Below are positions 60,948-64,000 of a stretch of 64,000 nt of DNA, one piece after another. A program made the translations under genes and the position numbers. Position 1 is the first letter of the stretch. Every line of letters begins with the position of its first letter. The notes beneath the pieces were generated by a model. It was not told where the DNA came from and ran no database searches. It was given only the letters and a program-made list of their open reading frames with translations. Source of the stretch: Rostratula benghalensis (lineage: Eukaryota; Chordata; Aves; Charadriiformes; Rostratulidae); the NCBI GenBank assembly GCA_013399305.1, contig VXAI01000165.1:930360-994359 (forward strand), written 5' to 3'.

Positions 60948-63900
60948 GGCTGTTGTTGCTGCTGTTGTATTTGGTGCAGCTGCTGTTTGGGGGATTGCTG
61001 ATGCTGTTTGGGAAACTGTGCTAAGATCTGAGTTGGGTTCCCAACCAAACCTTTCGGGGAAGGTAGTCTGGTAGAGGCAACTTTAATTGCAGATGTAGAC
61101 ACACCTGTGAAAGAGCAAATGGTTTAAGATTGAACAGTGTTAACACGAAAGAAAAGTATTACAGTTATCTTAAATACTTCTGCATTTAAAGTGTCTTTAC
61201 TACTGAAAGATGCACAGATAGACAAAAGTGAAAAAAGCTTCCCCGCAGAAGTGCTCTGTTCAGAAACAAGAGAGCTTTATACAGATTTTCAGGGGCAGCA
61301 GAAAAAGCAGCCAAAGGAAAGACCACAATCCCAGTCTACTTCCTGCACCTTTTTTTAGTACTAATAATTCAAAAATATTTTCAAAGCCTGATCTTACACC
61401 TTCAAGAAAGCAAAATATTTACAGTGAAGATCACAACTACAAAAATTTCGGATACCTGGATGACAAATACCAAACCCATCAACACTAGAAGGGAGAATTT
61501 GTTACTGAGCACGATGTTATTTTAAAAGAATGAATCAAATAACGGTATGTAATTTAGAACACTGTGGGCCACACAGTTTCTGTGCCAATAGGTTGGGTGA
61601 TGTTACAATAGAATAAAGTGATTAAACCGAATTTGCAGTAAGATGGAAAGACAAAGTTCCTAAATCAATCTTAACACTTATTTTTGTCATTGCTTTACAC
61701 AGTTGTCACAACATTTCCAGCAAAATCTGGCTTCATCTAGAATTCTAAAGTGAATGTCCAGAAGCACCAAAGGAGACAAGCGTGAAGTTCGTGTCTTATG
61801 AAAGGAAATTTTTTTAACAAAGTCCCAGCTGCATCAGAAAATGGCAAGAAAGTCTCTTATTTCTCCTTTGCATTTAAAGGTACAGTGGTTGTGGTAGAAA
61901 TCCTAATAAAATACAATTCAGGCAATCAAGTAGCCCTTTTCTCACTGCATCATCTAAGACAGTTTCGTTCTTCTCCTGGTCACCTGCTTCGATTCACTAA
62001 TTTAAACTTTCCCATATATGAAGCAATTATCAGTTTGTTACACAACATTTCACCAGCATCTTCTGCAACACCACCAACAGTCTTCAGAAAAAACCCAAAC
62101 CCGTTAAAGAGATATTCCAGCTGATGTATTTTAGAATTGTAGCCTCTTCCATGATCAAACCCAACTCAAAATCCACACTCCAGAAACATGAAATTTTGCT
62201 GTCAGCCCTTGTGCACTGTAGCTTAGTATCTTTAGGAGTTGATTAACAAAAGCAGTATGGAAATCAAAATACCTCCTCAGCTTTGATTTGGTTCCTCAAC
62301 TTTTTGTGGAATGGTACAAGAATGGGAAATATGAACCAGGAAATATCACCAGGTAGCACTTGTCATTGTCAAACACAGTATTTTTCAGGTGTTGGTCACA
62401 CAGCCCCTTTCACCCATTCATAGCTTCCCTCCCAAATGTTAGCTGGCAAATGTGGACCTGAATCAGTCAAGCTACCACACATAGCTGGAATTAGAAATCA
62501 TAAAACCAGGAATTTTAATCAGGCCCACTAAGGTCTTAATTTTTAAGGACTTGAAACAGACTTGAACTGACAGGCTTATCAAAGACATAAAAAGGGATAA
62601 ATGCTTTTTTACCTTTCAGAATCATCATTCAGATTTATTACCACAAGAACTAAAAGACTGGACATGTCAAGCATAAATTGTATTTATTTCATGTTAACTT
62701 TGTATGATTTTGTAAATCTGGCTGTAAGAGAAGCAGCCATCTCCAAATACTAGAAACATCCGTTTTCCACGCATCAGAGCTCTTAAAGCCAGTCATTTTG
62801 AGGCTTTAGTGTTTTAATGCTGCAAATAAAATATTTTCAAAATAAAAAGCTATGCAACACCTCTCACCACATTCTTTTTAAAAATCAGATCTGCAGGAGG
62901 AAAAGAGTTCATCAAGAACTTTTGTGAAGTGTCTTAGATTAGGCTAATCAGTAGGCTTCACAGAATCAGAGAATATCAGGGATTAGAAGGGACCTTGAAA
63001 GCTCATCCAGTCCAATCCCCCTGCCAGAGTAGGAACACCCAGATCAGGTCACACAGGAATGTCCAGACGGGTTTTGAATGTCTCCAGAGAAGGAGACTCC
63101 ACAACCTCTCTGGGCAGCCTCTTCCAGTGCTCCCTCACCCTGAAGAAGTTTTTCCTCTTATTTAAATGGAACCTCCTATGTTTCAGCTTGCACCCATTGC
63201 CCCTTGTCCTATCCTTGGCTGTCACTGAGAAGAGCCTGGCTCCATCCTCCTGACACTCACCCTTTCCAGATTTAGAAACATTCAGGAGGTCACCCCTCAG
63301 TCTCCTCCAAACTGAAGAGACCCAGTTTCATTGTATGGGAGATGCTGCACTCCATCATCTTTGTGGCCCTGCCCTGGACTCTCTCCAACAAGGGGAACAG
63401 TGTGTCCAGTTGTCCCCAGGGCAGACCAGAGAGGAAGGATGACCTCCTTCGACCTGCTGGCCACGCTCTTTTTATGCCCCTCCTCATGATGCCTTTGGCT
63501 TTCTTGGCCACAAGGGCCCATTGCTGACTCATGGTTATCCTGTTTTCCACCAGAACTCCTAGGTCTTTTTCCTCAGAGCTGCTCTCAAGCAGGTCACCCC
63601 TAACCTGTCCTGGTGCAGGGAGTTATTCCCCCCCGAGATGCAACACCCTACACCTGCCCTTGTTGAACCTTCCTAAGGTTTCTCCCCACCCAACTCTCCA
63701 GCCTGAGGTCCCACTACAGGGCAGCGCAGGCAATTCCTCAGCGAAAAAGCTTTTATAAATACAGTATTATTGCCATACCTTGTGCTACAGTTGACATAAC
63801 CACCGACGGGGTTGAGGATACGACAGCAGTCACAGCAATAGTATTTGCAGTACAGGAGGGAGTGGAACAGCTACTGCTGCTGCTGCTGCTGCTACTGACC

Positions 63901-64000
63901 AGGGAGGACTGAGACGCGGTTATCACCACCGGCTGCTTTTGAGTAGTTGAGGCAATGACCGACGTTGGGACGAGTTTCGTTACTGCTGCATAGTTGTGGG
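40078..64000 (-). CDS. EMSY: EMSY, BRCA2-interacting transcriptional repressor, 3' thirteen exons (partial)
   Basis: The coding sequence is a join of thirteen minus-strand exons, in gene order 63779-64000, 60808-61104, 58537-58686, 57061-57234, 54212-54348, 52530-52703, 51434-51632, 49434-49598, 48513-48671, 45542-45696, 43209-43775, 41756-42274 and 40078-40272. Every internal junction has GT donor and AG acceptor, and phase is continuous over 1036 codons to TAA. The order of segments matches vertebrate EMSY as I remember it, for example [45 protein letters not shown] and [15 protein letters not shown] is a nuclear chromatin protein of about 1,320 residues in human; it binds BRCA2, HP1-beta and ZMYND11 and is found with SIN3A/KDM5A. 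Its only folded domain, the N-terminal ENT domain, is encoded right of the window. The part here is low-complexity, rich in Ser, Thr, Gln, Pro and Val, with no recognisable catalytic motif. No frameshift or stop is seen, so the gene looks functional. Confidence 0.97.
41756..42274 (-). CDS. EMSY: EMSY penultimate exon, fast-evolving
   Basis: A 519-bp exon (173 codons, phase 0-0). The acceptor is TTGATTTTCAG|GTGCAG and the donor ATCCAG|GTAAGA. The start ([20 protein letters not shown]), an internal [13 protein letters not shown] and the end (SSSEIVIQ) align with human from memory. The middle is rich in Ala, Pro and Ser, has many CpG-containing codons, and differs a lot from the mammalian sequence. 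Base composition is clearly more GC-rich than in neighbouring introns. Confidence 0.95.
43142..43160. repeat. (GTTT)n microsatellite in EMSY intron
   Basis: TTTG repeated about five times, some 50 bp past the donor of the large Gln-rich exon. Confidence 0.8.
43209..43775 (-). CDS. EMSY: EMSY large Gln-rich exon
   Basis: A 567-bp exon (189 codons, phase 0-0). The acceptor is CTTACTAAG|GCCTTA and the donor GCCAG|GTAACG. It starts [20 protein letters not shown], continues through the conserved [20 protein letters not shown], and is then very rich in Gln, Pro, Lys and Leu ([34 protein letters not shown]). It ends [12 protein letters not shown]. Glutamine codons are spread rather than in pure runs, unlike the exon at 60808. 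Confidence 0.97.
44102..44538 (-). mobile_element. CR1 LINE fragment in EMSY intron (same sense)
   Basis: Tail AGAATCATAGAATGGTTAGA, CCCCTCCAGGGATGGGGCAG, and end near CCAGCCCTCAGAGCATCTTC. It lies in the 1,766-bp intron between exons 45542 and 43209. Confidence 0.93.
45542..45696 (-). CDS. EMSY: EMSY exon
   Basis: A 155-bp exon starting in phase 1 and ending on a codon boundary. The acceptor is CCCTTGCAG|TCAGTC. It encodes [19 protein letters not shown] and then [20 protein letters not shown], ending THIMQQ. The donor CAG|GTTGTA is weak, lacking the usual purine at +3 and G at +5. Reading through the donor would stay open for a further ~40 codons. In human, about 14 residues stand between ITT and VSHRSQ; they are not in this exon. 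Confidence 0.94.
48513..48671 (-). CDS. EMSY: EMSY exon with tandem NAGNAG acceptor
   Basis: 159 bp if the first AG is used, 156 bp if the second is. The acceptor reads CTAAAGCAG|TGAAGG, so splicing after AAG adds one Ala before VKEKLESK, and splicing after CAG (exon end at 48668) omits it. The human protein as I recall it reads TTVKEK, the shorter form. The exon continues [15 protein letters not shown] and ends [13 protein letters not shown], with donor ACTG|GTAAGT. The next intron is the longest here (2,816 bp). Confidence 0.95.
48770..49250 (+). mobile_element. CR1 LINE fragment filling most of a short EMSY intron (antisense)
   Basis: TGTGTTGGTCCCCTTGTACT, GGAGGTGTTCAGCCTGGAGA, and tail GGTAATTCTATGATTCTAT. 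It begins about 100 bp from the acceptor of exon 48513-48671. Confidence 0.92.
49434..49598 (-). CDS. EMSY: EMSY exon
   Basis: A 165-bp exon, phase 1-1. The acceptor is TTTGCAAACAG|ATTCTC and the donor ACAACAG|GTATGG. It encodes [20 protein letters not shown], then [17 protein letters not shown] and ALLELQQTT. It is nearly identical to the human segment. The next intron is only 762 bp, and about 480 bp of it is a CR1 copy in the opposite orientation. Confidence 0.96.
50283..50500 (-). mobile_element. CR1 LINE 3' fragment in EMSY intron
   Basis: CAGAGTTGGAAGGGACCTCT, ACTCCCCTGCTAAAGCAGGA, TTCCTCCTGTTTGCATG. Confidence 0.85.
50810..50856 (+). mobile_element. CR1 LINE internal fragment, ~45 bp
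   Basis: GACTTGGGGTATTGGTGGAC and GAGAAGCTCAACATGAGATG match the reverse transcriptase end of CR1. It abuts a minus-strand copy. Confidence 0.75.
50857..51063 (-). mobile_element. CR1 LINE 3' fragment between plus-strand CR1 pieces
   Basis: TCATAGAATGATCCAGGCCA, GGGACACCCCCAACCAAACC, GTGCTCCACCACCCTCAGAG. Confidence 0.88.
51064..51282 (+). mobile_element. CR1 LINE 3' fragment in EMSY intron
   Basis: ATGAGGGTGGTGAGACCCTG, AGGTGTTCAAGGCCAGGCTG, and tail CAAACCATTCTATAATTTC. It ends about 150 bp from the donor of exon 51434-51632. Confidence 0.92.
51434..51632 (-). CDS. EMSY: EMSY exon
   Basis: A 199-bp exon (phase 0 to 1). The acceptor is TCTAATTAG|GTTCTC and the donor CCCAAG|GTGTGT. It encodes [20 protein letters not shown], then [14 protein letters not shown], and a Glu/Ser-rich end with [15 protein letters not shown]. 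The serine-rich end has acidic residues spaced in a way typical of casein-kinase-type sites; that reading is inference. A cluster of CR1 fragments begins about 150 bp past the donor. Confidence 0.96.
52530..52703 (-). CDS. EMSY: EMSY exon
   Basis: A 174-bp exon (58 codons, phase 0-0, so it could be skipped without a frameshift). The acceptor is TCTCTACAG|GGGGAG and the donor ACGCAG|GTACAG. It encodes [16 protein letters not shown] and a Lys/Ile/Thr-rich part ending [10 protein letters not shown]. Flanking introns are 1,508 and 897 bp, with no repeat that I recognise. Confidence 0.96.
54212..54348 (-). CDS. EMSY: EMSY exon
   Basis: A 137-bp exon that begins in phase 1 and ends on a codon boundary. 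The acceptor is AAATTTAG|GAACGA and the donor GGG|GTAAGT. It encodes [20 protein letters not shown] and ends [11 protein letters not shown]. The next exon starts with GGG GAG, so the junction reads NAG-GEK as in other vertebrates. Confidence 0.96.
55323..55457. repeat. A/C-rich low-complexity stretch in EMSY intron
   Basis: Almost only A and C on the plus strand, in runs such as AAAACCC and CCCCAAAAAC, with no fixed period. Confidence 0.75.
56046..56532 (-). mobile_element. CR1 LINE fragment in EMSY intron, with N gap inside
   Basis: Tail AATCACAGACTATCAGGGAT on the left. After the gap come TGGACTCTCTCCAGCAGTTC and GATGGGGTCTCACCAGGGCA. The copies at 37033 and 62959 show what the missing part should resemble. 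Confidence 0.92.
56186..56430. other. Assembly gap (N)
   Basis: 245 undetermined bases inside a CR1 copy. Confidence 0.99.
57061..57234 (-). CDS. EMSY: EMSY exon
   Basis: A 174-bp exon (58 codons, phase 1-1). The acceptor is TCAAAACAG|GAACTC and the donor TCTG|GTAGGC. It encodes [15 protein letters not shown], then a Val/Ser/Thr-rich part ending [12 protein letters not shown]. This is one of the best conserved parts of the region. The following intron (2,712 bp) contains a CR1 copy with an assembly gap inside it and an A/C-rich low-complexity stretch. Confidence 0.96.
58537..58686 (-). CDS. EMSY: EMSY exon
   Basis: A 150-bp exon (50 codons, phase 1-1). The acceptor is TTTCCTAG|GTGTTA and the donor CTG|GTAAGT, a near-perfect site. 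It encodes [20 protein letters not shown] and then a segment ending [10 protein letters not shown]. The sequence is close to the human protein, which supports constraint. The following 1,302-bp intron shows no repeat that I recognise. Confidence 0.96.
60155..60350 (-). mobile_element. Ancient MIR/L2-like remnant in EMSY intron (tentative)
   Basis: Plus-strand words in order: GCACTTTTATAGCACTTCTT, TTTGCAAGCTTTAC, ACTTGCTCAAAGTCAACTGA and AATCCAGTCCAACTTCC. They parallel the reverse complement of the MIR/L2 core (AGCGCTTTACA, ACTTGCCCAAGGTCAC, AACCCAGG). Confidence 0.45.
60808..61104 (-). CDS. EMSY: EMSY exon with polyglutamine tract
   Basis: A 297-bp exon of phase 1-1. The acceptor is TTTCACAG|GTGTGTC and the donor CAG|GTAGTT. 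It encodes [17 protein letters not shown], a Gln-rich middle and a conserved end [14 protein letters not shown]. The middle has six Gln, one Pro, then sixteen Gln (mixed CAA and CAG). In the human protein as I recall it, this stretch is interrupted by Thr, Val, Ala and Ser, so the run appears expanded here. The next intron (2,121 bp) holds an old MIR/L2-like remnant. Confidence 0.96.
60899..60967 (-). repeat. EMSY: CAG/CAA repeat coding for polyglutamine
   Basis: 23 codons in EMSY: sixteen Gln at 60899-60946, one Pro (CCA) at 60947-60949 and six Gln at 60950-60967. CAG and CAA are mixed; the longest pure CAG run is five codons. Confidence 0.95.
62959..63715 (-). mobile_element. CR1 LINE copy, ~755 bp, next to an EMSY donor
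   Basis: Tail CACAGAATCAGAGAATATCA at left. It extends into the reverse transcriptase end (CCTAGGTCTTTTTCCTCAGA, TTGTTGAACCTTCCTAAGGT), ending near ACTCTCCAGCCTGAGGTCCC. Among the longest copies in the window. Confidence 0.93.
63779..64000 (-). CDS. EMSY: EMSY exon (first in window, 5' cut by edge)
   Basis: Encodes 73 full codons from [13 protein letters not shown] to STVAQ, with the next Gly split over the junction. Its 5' end lies beyond the window. The donor is AG|GTATGG, reading GT at 63778-63777. It contains a run of nine serines (AGT/AGC codons) in the middle of a Ser/Thr/Val-rich stretch. The following intron is 2,674 bp, and a CR1 copy begins about 60 bp past the donor. Confidence 0.95.
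63871..63897 (-). repeat. EMSY: AGC/AGT repeat coding for polyserine
   Basis: Nine serine codons in EMSY in the order AGT, six AGC, AGT, AGC. The human protein has a looser Ser/Gly run here, as I recall. Confidence 0.85.

Overview
This window comes from a vertebrate nuclear genome, almost certainly a bird. It contains the 3' two-thirds of one recognisable gene, EMSY (BRCA2-interacting transcriptional repressor), on the minus strand, and about 38 kb of repeat-rich DNA downstream of it. The avian call rests on more than thirty CR1 LINE fragments. They are 5'-truncated 3' ends carrying the bird-type tail of ATTCTATG-like octamers, and they belong to several subfamilies. By eye they cover roughly a fifth of the window. 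That is dense for a bird and would suit a CR1-rich lineage such as woodpeckers and relatives, but the lineage is only a guess.

Right part (about 38.8-64 kb): EMSY runs right to left. Thirteen exons can be placed with GT/AG splice sites and unbroken phase: 63779-64000 (cut by the window edge), 60808-61104, 58537-58686, 57061-57234, 54212-54348, 52530-52703, 51434-51632, 49434-49598, 48513-48671, 45542-45696, 43209-43775, 41756-42274 and 40078-40272 (stop TAA at 40078-40080). Joined, they give 1036 codons from the conserved HNYAAVTK segment to the C-terminus. The N-terminal ENT domain and first exons lie beyond the right edge. Notable points are a 16-glutamine run, a 9-serine run, a tandem NAGNAG acceptor, and a short segment present in the human protein that I could not find here. 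CR1 copies sit in several introns, one beginning only about 60 bp from a splice donor.

Left part (1-38.8 kb): I recognise no protein-coding gene, tRNA or rRNA. The DNA is AT-rich intergenic sequence with CR1 copies on both strands, three of them apparently broken by younger CR1 insertions. It also holds microsatellites, a ~70-bp tandem duplication, a ~50-bp dispersed sequence with a poly(A)-like end, and two ancient MIR/L2-like remnants (a third is in an EMSY intron). Many open frames here lie inside CR1 copies or low-complexity DNA and are not genes.

Assembly gaps (N) lie at 5612-5689 and 56186-56430. I found no sign of a new molecular system. The points worth following are EMSY splice and repeat variation and the layered CR1 insertion history.
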